This document shows positions 6,701 to 13,692 of a stretch of DNA of 18,499 bases, one piece after another; positions within the stretch are counted from its first letter, which is position 1; each line of letters starts with the position of its first letter. Made by a program: the position numbers and the translations under genes. Source of the DNA: JBAWYM01 sp037143575 (GTDB taxonomy: Bacteria; Patescibacteriota; Gracilibacteria; Peribacterales; Peribacteraceae); assembly GCA_037143575.1 (NCBI GenBank), contig JBAWYM010000037.1:1-18499 (forward strand). The letters run 5' to 3'. The notes under the pieces were generated by a model, which did no database searches, was not told where the DNA came from, and was given only the letters and a program-made list of their open reading frames with translations.

Positions 6701-9690
6701 ATCCTCGTCGCACAATCTCCGCTGCAGCGCGTGATGAAGAGGCCGGGGTTGGTCTGATAACTATTGTGGTCGTAGGCGATTCCCCGGAAGGAGAAGACCG
6801 GGTTGCCAGAAGGATCGATGGCGAGAGAGGCGGGGCCGGTGGGGACGACACCTTGCGTGTCGTTTGGGAATCCGATGGTGTGGCTCGTCGCACAGTCCGT
6901 ATCATCACATTGTGTGATGAAGAGATTGACGTCCGTTGCATCCACCCGTCCGCCGGCTCGTGGGTCAAGGGAAGCAAAGTGCACGACGGTCGGAAGACCT
7001 CGTAAGGACCCCGTTGCGGCTATTGCCAGCGATGGTTCGCCGGCCGAGAAGAGGGGTTTGGGAATGTCCGCAAGCGTAATCCTTCGCTGTGTCGACCCCA
7101 ACGCGCAGTACGTGGTGGAGAGGGGAGACTCAGTAACGGGAGTTCCTATCTCCGTGAAGTTCCATATTCCGGTGCCATTGAATAGCCAAGCGAACAATGA
7201 TGCAAACCATCCTCTCGATGTCTGCGCAATAGCTGTCGTTTTCGTGGTCGTCCCTGCAGGGCACTGTGCGCTATCGTAAAAGCCGCAGGGAGTGGAGCAG
7301 AGTAGTGGCGCAGGCTCGGAAGAGATGGATGAAGAGCTGGCAGTACAGCAGCAACAGGTAGCTCCTTCGGCAGTCTGAACGGAGCAATTTCCAGAGGGTT
7401 GCGACGAAGCGGAAGAGATGGAGATTGCGCTGCTGCTGGGGGCCGATAACGCGCACCGTACACATTTGCCATTGCAGGATCCTGCACAGCTCTCTCCGGT
7501 GGGCACGGCCGTACCGGCGAGGATCTGTTCACCCACGACTTTCGTGCAGTCTGGGACGGCTGCCACACACTGGCCACGGTCACTCGCTTCGTTGCAGAAG
7601 CCTCCTCCTGTACATTCTCGCGTCGCTTCTGCAGATTTGCTGGAGACGCTGCCAGGAGTTCCTGTACTAGAGCAGCGCATACAGAGGCCATTACAGACTC
7701 CGGCACAGACTTCGCCAGTGATTACTGGTGAAACGGGAGCATTGGTGATGGGATCATTGGGACAGGTAGTGCCATGGTTGTTGTACCAGCACGCCTCGCC
7801 ATCGAAGACCATATGACAGATTCCTCCGCCTATGCATTCCGGTGGTGGAGGTGCTACAGAGGTACTGCTGGCATTTCCGGTACTGCTGCTCTGCGCACTG
7901 ATCGGACCATCCGGCAGGCAGAGATTGGCAGCAGCGACCTGAGTGCAGGAGGCAGGACAGGCTGCTAAGAAACTTGAGCTCGACGAAAAAATAGGGCAGC
8001 AGAGGAGGAGAAGAGTGGAAGAAGAAGAGGAGGAGCTCCCGGGTGTGCATTTTACACAGGTATCCATGCAATCATTGAGGGAGAAATTGCCGCATACTCC
8101 CGTAATGATTTGTGGATTTCCGGGGGCACAATCGATAGCAAGATGTTGGCAGTTCATCTCTTGTACCTGACACATAGACAGCGGATCGGCACAGCCCTGG
8201 AATCCCCCTTGTGCCAGCTGATGAGGCGCGGAGAGAGGAGGAAGGGCTGGAGAACCGAAGAGCCATGCGAAAAATTTCGAGAACCATTTTTCCTGTCGTG
8301 GCGTTGCAATGGCAATGGTTGCGTTGCTGCCAGGAGCGAATCCTGCTGGGCATATCCGATCGTTCGTAGTGATGCATCCGTCACTGCGGGCAGAAGAGCT
8401 GATGGTGGCACTGCTTATAGATGATGATGCGTGTGTGCAGCAAATATCGGTGGGACTGGTACCGTTGGAGCAAGTCATTGCTCCTCCGTAAGGAGTGATA
8501 ACAGGAGAGCCACCTTGAGAAATGCAGCTGAATTCGGATGTGCACGTATCCGGCGCATCGCAGCTCGGATATTCGCAGCATTTTCCTGCCTCAGACGGTG
8601 GATGAAAGCTACAGCTCGGCATGTCTGTGCGGACTGTTCCACCATGCTCTCGACACGCTGAGGGGATTTTGCAGTTATTACTAGGATCGCCTATCCCGCA
8701 AGGCGGATAGCAGCAAACGTATTCGGAAACACACATTCCTCGATTGTCGGAATACCCTAAGCCGTTGTTTGTCTGACACTCCAATTGTGTACTGCAGAAG
8801 CAGTAATCCGGCCAGGGAGTGACCGATGTGGTGCTCGATGCAACATCCTGCGAGGAATATTGAGAGATATTTGATGCAGAACTCTGTATCGTGACTGCGC
8901 TATTGCTAGAGGCCGATATTGGGCACAATACGCACTGGCCATAACAGCTTCCACCGCATGACTCTCCGGTCGGTATCGGGTTTTCTAGGTTGAGACAATC
9001 GACGGTGAGATCAGCGCAGATTCCCTGATATGGCACCCTGTTGCATCTTCCTCCCCTAAAACAGGAGTAATTCTGATCTGCTGATGAAGAACTCTGCTGA
9101 CGACAGCTTACATAATCATCACAAGTACAGATCCCATTCACAGAGCAGCTCGGGGAGTGGCAGCATTCGCGCATGACAGGATCATCATTGCATTCATTAT
9201 AACTGCCAGGGGTGCATTGGCGGCCGATTATGCAATCCCCCGTTCTGCAAATTCCCGGATTGATACCCAGATTGAGGCATGCGGCACCATCATTGGGATA
9301 GCACGGTTGTCCCCCCCCTGGATCCACACAGGAAACACAGCTCCCCGGTGACCAGATGCCCGGGCAGGAGCAGCCGGATGGAGAGGATGAATTGTTGGCA
9401 CAGTCCTGAGGACACCAGGATTCATTCTCCGCTAATGGATGGCCGCACATTGTCGGTATACCTCTCTGGCAAAATCCATCACCGCAGGCATTCACAAAGC
9501 ATGTTGACTGACCTTTGAGAGTGGCGATATTTTGAACGGTAAGCGTTCGTGTGAGGGTCACGAAAACCGTCACGAGGATCAGAACCAATATGCCAAAGGG
9601 GATGAGACGCTTCACGAGACGGAAGCATACCTCGATACGGTTCTTGTTCGCAAAAAAGAAAAGCCTCCATCGTTCACGAAATGTCGCCAT
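3784..9690 (-). CDS. Protein A: giant Cys-rich, Ser-linked surface protein with propeller and DUF4215-type repeats
   Basis: This is a 1968-residue putative cell-surface protein. In order it shows: a basic N-terminus and hydrophobic signal anchor (about 31-47, no lipobox); a long Cys-rich region (about 60-850) broken by poly-Ser linkers and containing three related CxGGxC...TGESC modules (about 207-255, 617-673, 691-747) and two FAWLF motifs (468-479, 825-839); seven similar units of about 50-60 residues (about 868-1277) read as a seven-bladed beta-propeller; seven HxxC-type Cys repeats (about 1336-1573); eight Myxococcus-type/DUF4215 Cys repeats (about 1585-1869); a Gly/Asn-rich linker; and a C-terminal GKTGPA, hydrophobic segment and RRKRKRRK tail (1937-1968). 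The ATG at 9690 is the first start and lies 33 bp after the stop of paralogue B, suggesting one transcript. Substrate or binding partner is unknown; adhesion or host contact is inference. Confidence 0.9.
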   Translation of the reverse strand: MATFRERWRLFFFANKNRIEVCFRLVKRLIPFGILVLILVTVFVTLTRTLTVQNIATLKGQSTCFVNACGDGFCQRGIPTMCGHPLAENESWCPQDCANNSSSPSGCSCPGIWSPGSCVSCVDPGGGQPCYPNDGAACLNLGINPGICRTGDCIIGRQCTPGSYNECNDDPVMRECCHSPSCSVNGICTCDDYVSCRQQSSSSADQNYSCFRGGRCNRVPYQGICADLTVDCLNLENPIPTGESCGGSCYGQCVLCPISASSNSAVTIQSSASNISQYSSQDVASSTTSVTPWPDYCFCSTQLECQTNNGLGYSDNRGMCVSEYVCCYPPCGIGDPSNNCKIPSACREHGGTVRTDMPSCSFHPPSEAGKCCEYPSCDAPDTCTSEFSCISQGGSPVITPYGGAMTCSNGTSPTDICCTHASSSISSATISSSARSDGCITTNDRICPAGFAPGSNATIAIATPRQEKWFSKFFAWLFGSPALPPLSAPHQLAQGGFQGCADPLSMCQVQEMNCQHLAIDCAPGNPQIITGVCGNFSLNDCMDTCVKCTPGSSSSSSSTLLLLCCPIFSSSSSFLAACPASCTQVAAANLCLPDGPISAQSSSTGNASSTSVAPPPPECIGGGICHMVFDGEACWYNNHGTTCPNDPITNAPVSPVITGEVCAGVCNGLCMRCSSTGTPGSVSSKSAEATRECTGGGFCNEASDRGQCVAAVPDCTKVVGEQILAGTAVPTGESCAGSCNGKCVRCALSAPSSSAISISSASSQPSGNCSVQTAEGATCCCCTASSSSISSEPAPLLCSTPCGFYDSAQCPAGTTTKTTAIAQTSRGWFASLFAWLFNGTGIWNFTEIGTPVTESPLSTTYCALGSTQRRITLADIPKPLFSAGEPSLAIAATGSLRGLPTVVHFASLDPRAGGRVDATDVNLFITQCDDTDCATSHTIGFPNDTQGVVPTGPASLAIDPSGNPVFSFRGIAYDHNSYQTNPGLFITRCSGDCATRMETTHLSWATTNPETKTILRIGEDGLPVILEYDPSSDNVRITKCKDTACALYTTSFLSAGMTLNALYSMAIGQNGVPIVAAYAPHTICGLSSPWCNGPDSTIAAFVCSDAVCTTWNLAMEIPVGAITNPTEFSLLINQAGLPVIFYTTTEADQETLKAASCQTPTCSSITTTTLPVSPYHAKVQWNAQGFPSIVSYTEPLADVTQTAIYTRCADAQCSAGTLRWPLPETIMNVQREEKAIFSTQLPFAFFMHGDNPALAFVARNDRLQSAVYPQLHIAVMDGPCTVDPPPCCCPLCDATHPCTDSSESFSSSSSNSSPAASLSSFSAPSSLSSSSSSVMMHLGCNGSTCILLPGPTDPAVSACDPDLGCGVGSRLICQDLACHSISGSGRNECGPSKACLGPVTHLACQGSACVSVEGAGINECTTCFGCGLTSHAACSGSQCLLAAGAGGNFCNPALGCGVAIHSICQANLCTITTTSGANECGSSNICACEAASTSSIPSTSSQPAYHYGCVSNTCTPILGAGTNNCAACPGGSASSSITNISSQPIYHLGCAGSVCTYIAGEGTNNCAACPMATSSSPYHPAATVCGNRILEFPESCDDGNTLSGDGCSATCQMEMGSRCGNGKVEPPEECDRGSQNGIQGSGCTGQCTWTQVLAADICGDGITDLGEECDLGLLNHQVNSGCSPSCNIVSIPSDCGNGILEIYEQCDDGNTTPGDGCDGQCRIEPINLRPTTLCGNGALDPGEECDDTNRINGDGCSASCLLENGRCGDGIMQRALGEECEPTLQNAHSPVQCGKNCRFVLANCGNGIIETGEECDDGKKNTKSPDGHCRSDCRLGRCGDGIRDKSEQCDDGDNVSGDGCNAFCRNETITPVSKLIGQLNSGNDTQDTGNGSQNGNTGESNGKNEANQGNGNTQGNGGVTGSVTTLNPLTSGNGPVGKTGPASVLVIAAGAGVGLAWMRRKRKRRKAA
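3787..3882 (-). other. Predicted C-terminal sorting signal of protein A
   Basis: The last 32 residues of A run GKTGPA, then a small-residue hydrophobic segment (SVLVIAAGAGVGLAWM), then RRKRKRRKAA. This has the motif, membrane span and positive tail layout of sortase substrates, although the motif is not LPXTG. Protein B ends with the same arrangement. Confidence 0.7.
4085..4940 (-). repeat. Eight DUF4215/Myxococcus-type Cys repeats in protein A
   Basis: Eight consecutive units of about 30-40 residues begin CGNG or CGDG and continue as GEECDDGN..GDGC...C. Several are canonical (CGNGILEIYEQCDDGN); others are variants, such as the sixth with an ALGEECEP insertion and no CDDGN. Units 2-8 correspond one to one with units 1-7 of protein B. 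Confidence 0.9.
4974..5682 (-). repeat. Seven 30-residue HxxC Cys repeats in protein A
   Basis: The unit is approximately HxxCxxxxCxxxxGxGxxxCxxxxxC. Five units are contiguous (from MHLGCNGSTC onward) and two further units (YHYGCVSNTC, YHLGCAGSVC) are separated by short Ser-rich linkers and lack the last Cys spacing. The repeated Cys quartets imply two disulfides per unit; that is inference. Confidence 0.85.
5860..7085 (-). other. Predicted seven-bladed beta-propeller domain in protein A
   Basis: Seven successive units share a pattern like SLAI...GxPVIxxY....LxxxxCxDxxC. Examples include IGEDGLPVILEYD, IGQNGVPIVAAY, INQAGLPVIFY and WNAQGFPSIVSY. Most units carry a CxxxxC or CxxxC pair near the end of the unit. 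Seven copies of about 50-60 residues match a seven-bladed propeller. The fold is inferred from repeat number and strand-like hydrophobicity only. Confidence 0.65.
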
Positions 9691-9723
9691 AGATAGTGAG
9701 CATGCAGATTCTGTCTTCGCATA

Positions 9724-12700
9724 TTACCTTCTTCTTCGCCTGCGTATCCACGCACATCCTGCTCCAGCACCGGCAGCCACCGCTACGGCAGCAGCTGGAC
9801 CAGTTTTCCCTATGGGTGCATGTTCAGGGAATTGTGGCAGGACCACAAATGATTCAGGAGAAGGTGGCGTGGTGGATGCGTGCAAAGGGGTATCCTGTGT
9901 CGATACAAATGCCTTTAGCGAGCCGATAACCGAACGCACAGGGTCGGAAATTTCATTGCGGCAAAGCATGCTGCAGCCATCACCGCTGACAGTCTTGCCA
10001 TCATCGCATTCCTCAGAGCGATCACGGATTCCGTCACCACACCGTGCAAGGCGACAATCCTTCCTGCAGTGTGCATTCGGGACATTCGCATTCCCCGTGC
10101 CATCATCACATTCCTCTCCCGTATCAATTGCTCCATTGCCGCAGAGGGGGATGAGGAAATGGCAGTCACTTCCGCATTTGTTCAGGGTGTGAGAATTTTG
10201 AAGCGAAGGTTCACATTGTTCTCCCAGTGCCGATTCGATGATGCCGTTTCCGCAGAATCCAGTTTCTTGCGTGCAGACCCCAGAGCAGCCGTCCCCATTG
10301 AGCGTATTTCCATCGTCACATTCCTCACCGAGATCGCGTACGCCGTTTCCACAGTGTTGCTTCTTGAGCAGAGAGAGAGGTTCTGCGCGGCATTGTCCAT
10401 CACAACCATCTCCGGGCGACCAGTTCCCATCATCGCATTCCTCGCCCTGATCGAGGATACCGTTTCCGCAGCGATCACCGGAGAGGATTTGGTTTATCCG
10501 ACATTCCGCGTTGCATGAAGAGGAGGGGAGACCATTCTGATTTCCCCAATCGCATTCTTCCGGAGTTTGGATGATTCCGTCGCCGCAGGAAGAGGGAGGA
10601 GCTTCGTCGGTAGTTCTTGACGACGGGAGAAGTTTGCACTGATTCGTACAGGTGGAGGTTGAGGTGCCGTTGCGGTAACCCTCATCGCATGTTTCGGGAT
10701 ATTGAACAATTCCGTTTCCACAGACCGGTGTCGACTCATTCTTGATGACAAAAATAGTATCATTTTGCTGATCGCCACACAGTACGAGATTGCGCAGGGC
10801 ATAGCCAGTGGAGGGACCGTTTCCGAGCATATTGCCTACATAGAGAGAAGAACCCGCTGGTCCTACGCCGTTTGGATTCTGATGCATAGCGACTTTCTCG
10901 CCGGAAATGGACGGATCATTGAAGTTCCACAATTCCCATCCATCCTCACTCCAGGTTGCCTTCAGCATGTGCCATTCCCCCGGGATCGGCGTCATCCACG
11001 CGCCCTCCATCTTGACGGTAGTGGATTGCCCGGCGAAGGAGAGTTGATTACTAGTATTCGCGGCTCTTGACTGGAGAGTGATTCTGCTGTCCCCCGCATT
11101 TCCCGTGGAAACCAATGTCTGCGGGTCACCATCACGCAGCGGAGAGACCATCATACAAAGTGCTCCTCTGCTCGAGGGGAAGCCATTGGCAATGGAATAA
11201 CGAATATAGCCTGTGTCACCCGGGATATAGGCCTGCTTGCCGGCAACGGTCTGGAAGCGTCCTCCGTGTATTTCTCCGAGCGTTGTTGCACCGCTGAGTT
11301 TCTCATCCAGGATGACCGGGAGAGTACGTGTCGGGCTGATCTTGCAGCAGATATCAGTGATTTCTATGCAGCAGTGACAGCTGGGATCGTAGATACTGCC
11401 AGATTCACATCCGCTATCCGATGATGCGCTGTGCTGCTGTGGACAGTCTTCGGATGTCCCGCAGGTATTATCACCAACACCGATGACGCTTGTACAGGAA
11501 TTATTCACACAGGCCATATGCGTCTGCTGGCTGCAGCCTACGGCGGTAGTGCAGCTGTCGGTTCCTCCTCCAGATACTTGAGTGCAGGTATTGTTTCGGC
11601 ATTCATAGTGCGTGAGATCGAGGCAGGAAAATTGTGAGGTACATTCATTGGCGCCGATGCCGGAAACCTGTATGCAAGCATCATTCTGACATTCAAGATG
11701 ATTGTCCGATCCACATCCCGCTGCAAGGGTGCAGGAATTCACTCCTGTCCCCGGGACGTAGCGGCAGGTATTGCTGACGCATTCCAAATGGCTGAATGGG
11801 CCGCAACCAAATTGTGGTCCACAGAGGTTGGGGCCTGCACCTGCTATTTGTACGCAGGAGTTTCCACTGCATTCCAAATGGGTTTCTGTACCGCAGTCGA
11901 GCTGCTTGGAGCAGCTATCAGCCCCGGCCCCCGCAACTGTCTGACAGGAATATCCCACGCAGGCGAGGTGAGTCGGGGGAACGACGGAGCTCTCTGTCGA
12001 TGATGCTGCAGAGGAAGACGCTACAGAAGAAACAGAGCTACTGACAACGCTCGATACCATCGAGGATACCGAGACGCTGCTTATATAGGAAGCTTGAGAG
12101 GAGACTGTGGATGAAGAAATTGATGCAATGGACGAACTTGGTTCGGATGACGCTTGCGAGGAAGCCATGGATGAAATGATTGAGGAAGAGGATTCCGGTA
12201 CAGGGCAACAGAGGAGAGGAGGAGAAGAGGAATTTTCAGAAGTGCTCGATGAATGCAATGAAGATGTCTCCGATAATAGGGAAGATGAATTCTGGATGGA
12301 TGATTGCACGGAGGTGGCTGTAGAAGATGACGCAATGGTAGACGCAGCACTGCTGATGATGCTCGATATCACTGAGGAGACCGTCGATGATGCTGGTGTG
12401 GATGAAGCTGCTGAGGAAGGCAGGTCAGATGAACCTCCATTCCCGCTCGCACTGGATCCACTACTGATGCCGCACGTAGCCTGACAGACAGCTTGGGATT
12501 CACTCTGTACGCACGCGGGTCCACCCAAGTTTAATCTATTACAGTTGCCATTCGTACAACAGTATCCGCAATGTGTTGAACAAATATCAGTAGAGCCTCC
12601 ATAGCCGATACCGTCAGGACATGTGCCGTCGCCGTTTGGCAAAATGCATTGAGCAGTGATCGGATTGCAGCATCGCCATCCCGGATCATTGATAGCTGAG

Positions 12701-13593
12701 GATGAAGCTATCTGAGCGAGGAATCGCGATTGAGTGGGTAATGGTGATCGCTCGGGAGAAGATCCAAAAAGCCACGCGAAAAATCTCTCTAGCCACCCTC
12801 TGCTGCTTGGGACTGTGATGGCGATGGGTGCTTCACTGCTGGGGGCAAATCCCGCGGGGCACACGGGGTTCGTTGTTTCGATACAGCCGTCGCTGCGGGA
12901 AGAGCTTTGGACCGACGAACTTGAGGGTGTGCAGTTGGTCCCTACGACTCCGGGGCATGTACATGCAACCCCTTGTTGTGGTGTATTTCCCGCATCGAAG
13001 CAGGTGCCATTGACACATGCTGTGTACCCCGTGGCCAGACACTCGGGAGACTGCGGACCATCACAAGTACAGGAGACCCCCGATGATGGTGATGAGCTTA
13101 TTTGTGATGCCGTGGAGGAAATGATGGAGAACGATGAGGAGATATCCGAAGATGATGCATTCATTACGCTGGACGCAGAGGAGGGGAGCGGGCATTCCTC
13201 TTGGAGTTGCTCATAGTATGAATATTCACAGCCGGTATTGGTCTGGCAGAGATCACTACAGATTACGTCGAGTTGACTTAGCCAAAATGCTGATCGTGCT
13301 CCAGTCCCTATACAATTGGCAAGACAAGCATTCATCATATTTTCGAGTGTGGAATAATCGTACAGCCCTAGAGTAGGGATTCCGTGATCATATAGTGGTG
13401 CATTCCAGCAGGAAGGTGATCCAAATTGTTCGCACTGGTCGGCCTGAGCCATCTGGCGTGGTTGGGATAATGATACCTGTGCGTGAAATGACGTCTGAGG
13501 GCTATCACAGGAAGACAAAAATGATGTGCTGATGAGCATTCCCATCATGACTCCCCATTGTGCCAATCGATGTAGTGACGATGGATTATTCAT
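9724..13593 (-). CDS. Protein B: giant Cys-rich lipoprotein with LamG-like domain and DUF4215-type repeats
   Basis: This is a 1289-residue paralogue of A. The N-terminus is a type II signal peptide ending in lipobox LSSC (Cys29), so Lgt and signal peptidase II should process it to a lipoprotein. Then follow a Cys-rich region with Ser linkers and one FAWLF motif (264-277), a Ser-rich stretch of about 160 residues (about 378-540) interrupted by LLCCP, six exact 30-residue Cys repeats (541-717), a LamG/concanavalin-like region (about 755-940) with EWHMLKATWSEDGWELW, seven DUF4215-type Cys repeats (958-1215), and a C-terminal GKTGPA, hydrophobic segment and poly-Arg tail. ATG 13593 starts the signal peptide directly; no Shine-Dalgarno site adjoins it. 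It sits between the murE-like gene (99 bp) and A (33 bp) on one strand. Surface binding or adhesion is inferred, with no known ligand. Confidence 0.9.
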   Translation of the reverse strand: MNNPSSLHRLAQWGVMMGMLISTSFLSSCDSPQTSFHAQVSLSQPRQMAQADQCEQFGSPSCWNAPLYDHGIPTLGLYDYSTLENMMNACLANCIGTGARSAFWLSQLDVICSDLCQTNTGCEYSYYEQLQEECPLPSSASSVMNASSSDISSSFSIISSTASQISSSPSSGVSCTCDGPQSPECLATGYTACVNGTCFDAGNTPQQGVACTCPGVVGTNCTPSSSSVQSSSRSDGCIETTNPVCPAGFAPSSEAPIAITVPSSRGWLERFFAWLFGSSPERSPLPTQSRFLAQIASSSAINDPGWRCCNPITAQCILPNGDGTCPDGIGYGGSTDICSTHCGYCCTNGNCNRLNLGGPACVQSESQAVCQATCGISSGSSASGNGGSSDLPSSAASSTPASSTVSSVISSIISSAASTIASSSTATSVQSSIQNSSSLLSETSSLHSSSTSENSSSPPLLCCPVPESSSSIISSMASSQASSEPSSSIASISSSTVSSQASYISSVSVSSMVSSVVSSSVSSVASSSAASSTESSVVPPTHLACVGYSCQTVAGAGADSCSKQLDCGTETHLECSGNSCVQIAGAGPNLCGPQFGCGPFSHLECVSNTCRYVPGTGVNSCTLAAGCGSDNHLECQNDACIQVSGIGANECTSQFSCLDLTHYECRNNTCTQVSGGGTDSCTTAVGCSQQTHMACVNNSCTSVIGVGDNTCGTSEDCPQQHSASSDSGCESGSIYDPSCHCCIEITDICCKISPTRTLPVILDEKLSGATTLGEIHGGRFQTVAGKQAYIPGDTGYIRYSIANGFPSSRGALCMMVSPLRDGDPQTLVSTGNAGDSRITLQSRAANTSNQLSFAGQSTTVKMEGAWMTPIPGEWHMLKATWSEDGWELWNFNDPSISGEKVAMHQNPNGVGPAGSSLYVGNMLGNGPSTGYALRNLVLCGDQQNDTIFVIKNESTPVCGNGIVQYPETCDEGYRNGTSTSTCTNQCKLLPSSRTTDEAPPSSCGDGIIQTPEECDWGNQNGLPSSSCNAECRINQILSGDRCGNGILDQGEECDDGNWSPGDGCDGQCRAEPLSLLKKQHCGNGVRDLGEECDDGNTLNGDGCSGVCTQETGFCGNGIIESALGEQCEPSLQNSHTLNKCGSDCHFLIPLCGNGAIDTGEECDDGTGNANVPNAHCRKDCRLARCGDGIRDRSEECDDGKTVSGDGCSMLCRNEISDPVRSVIGSLKAFVSTQDTPLHASTTPPSPESFVVLPQFPEHAPIGKTGPAAAVAVAAGAGAGCAWIRRRRRR
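9727..9810 (-). other. Predicted C-terminal sorting signal of protein B
   Basis: The last 28 residues read GKTGPA, then an Ala/Gly/Val hydrophobic run (AAVAVAAGAGAGCAWI), then RRRRRR. The motif is identical to that in protein A and the hydrophobic run and basic tail match it closely, despite little conservation in the linker just before. Confidence 0.7.
9950..10722 (-). repeat. Seven DUF4215/Myxococcus-type Cys repeats in protein B
   Basis: Seven units start CGNG or CGDG with the EECDDGN..GDGC core. Each aligns in order with units 2-8 of protein A: the third (GDGCDGQCRAEPLSL) matches A unit 4 (GDGCDGQCRIEPINL), and the fifth (ALGEQCEPSLQNSH) matches A unit 6 (ALGEECEPTLQNAH). Confidence 0.9.
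10775..11330 (-). other. LamG/concanavalin A-like domain in protein B
   Basis: This region of about 185 residues lacks the Cys and Ser bias of the flanks. It shows jelly-roll-like features: GYIRYSIANGF, a GALCMMVSPL strand, ITLQSR, and EWHMLKATWSEDGWELW, which resembles the W-x-x-L-x-x-T-W segment of LamG-like domains, then SLYVGN. Carbohydrate or protein binding would be typical. The assignment is by eye. Confidence 0.5.
11442..11973 (-). repeat. Six exact-period 30-residue Cys repeats in protein B
   Basis: Six units, each 30 codons (90 bp) long, follow THLxCxxxxCxxVxGxGxxxCxxxxxC with Cys at unit positions 5, 10, 21 and 27 and no spacing change between units. The DNA period is regular, but units are diverged, so the array is old rather than freshly amplified. 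Confidence 0.9.
11980..12470 (-). repeat. Serine-rich low-complexity linker of protein B
   Basis: About 160 residues dominated by Ser with Ala, Thr, Val and Ile, using all six Ser codons, interrupted once by PPLLCCPVPES. A matching LLLLCCPIF insert sits in a poly-Ser linker of protein A. The plus strand of this stretch encodes only an acidic shadow frame. It is likely an extended stalk, possibly glycosylated; that is inference. Confidence 0.8.
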
Positions 13594-13629
13594 GAGACAC
13601 GCTGCGCAGGAAATGCGCCAAAAATCTTT

Positions 13630-13651
13630 TCAAAGCATACGCGTCTCCTTT
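13630..13651 (-). promoter_or_regulatory. Strong Shine-Dalgarno before a two-codon ORF upstream of protein B
   Basis: Read on the minus strand, AAAGGAG (13651-13645) is followed after 6 nt by ATG CTT TGA (13638-13630), in frame with and 45 nt upstream of the protein B start. It is the best ribosome binding site I see in the window, yet it serves only a Met-Leu-stop frame. It may be a regulatory upstream ORF or chance. Confidence 0.35.
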
Positions 13652-13692
13652 TCTGCTGGATAGTTTTCTGATGTGGTCTTGAAAAATGATCT

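Noticed and set aside
6448..7005. 185-codon plus-strand frame rich in Arg/Gly/Val
   Set aside because: Shadow of the propeller region of protein A, which has clear repeated motifs on the minus strand.
9690..9726. Proteins A and B as one gene split by a frameshift
   Set aside because: B ends with a complete sorting-like tail and stop, and A begins with its own signal anchor; they are two genes.
11442..11973. CRISPR array suggested by the regular 90-bp period
   Set aside because: The period is in-frame protein repeat, units are diverged, and there are no constant repeats with unique spacers.
12107..12484. 125-codon acidic plus-strand open frame
   Set aside because: It is the reverse complement of Ser codons in the protein B linker, which yields Glu/Asp-rich nonsense.
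3784..13593. Multiheme cytochrome from the many Cys residues
   Set aside because: No CxxCH heme-binding motifs were found; the Cys spacing fits disulfide-rich modules.
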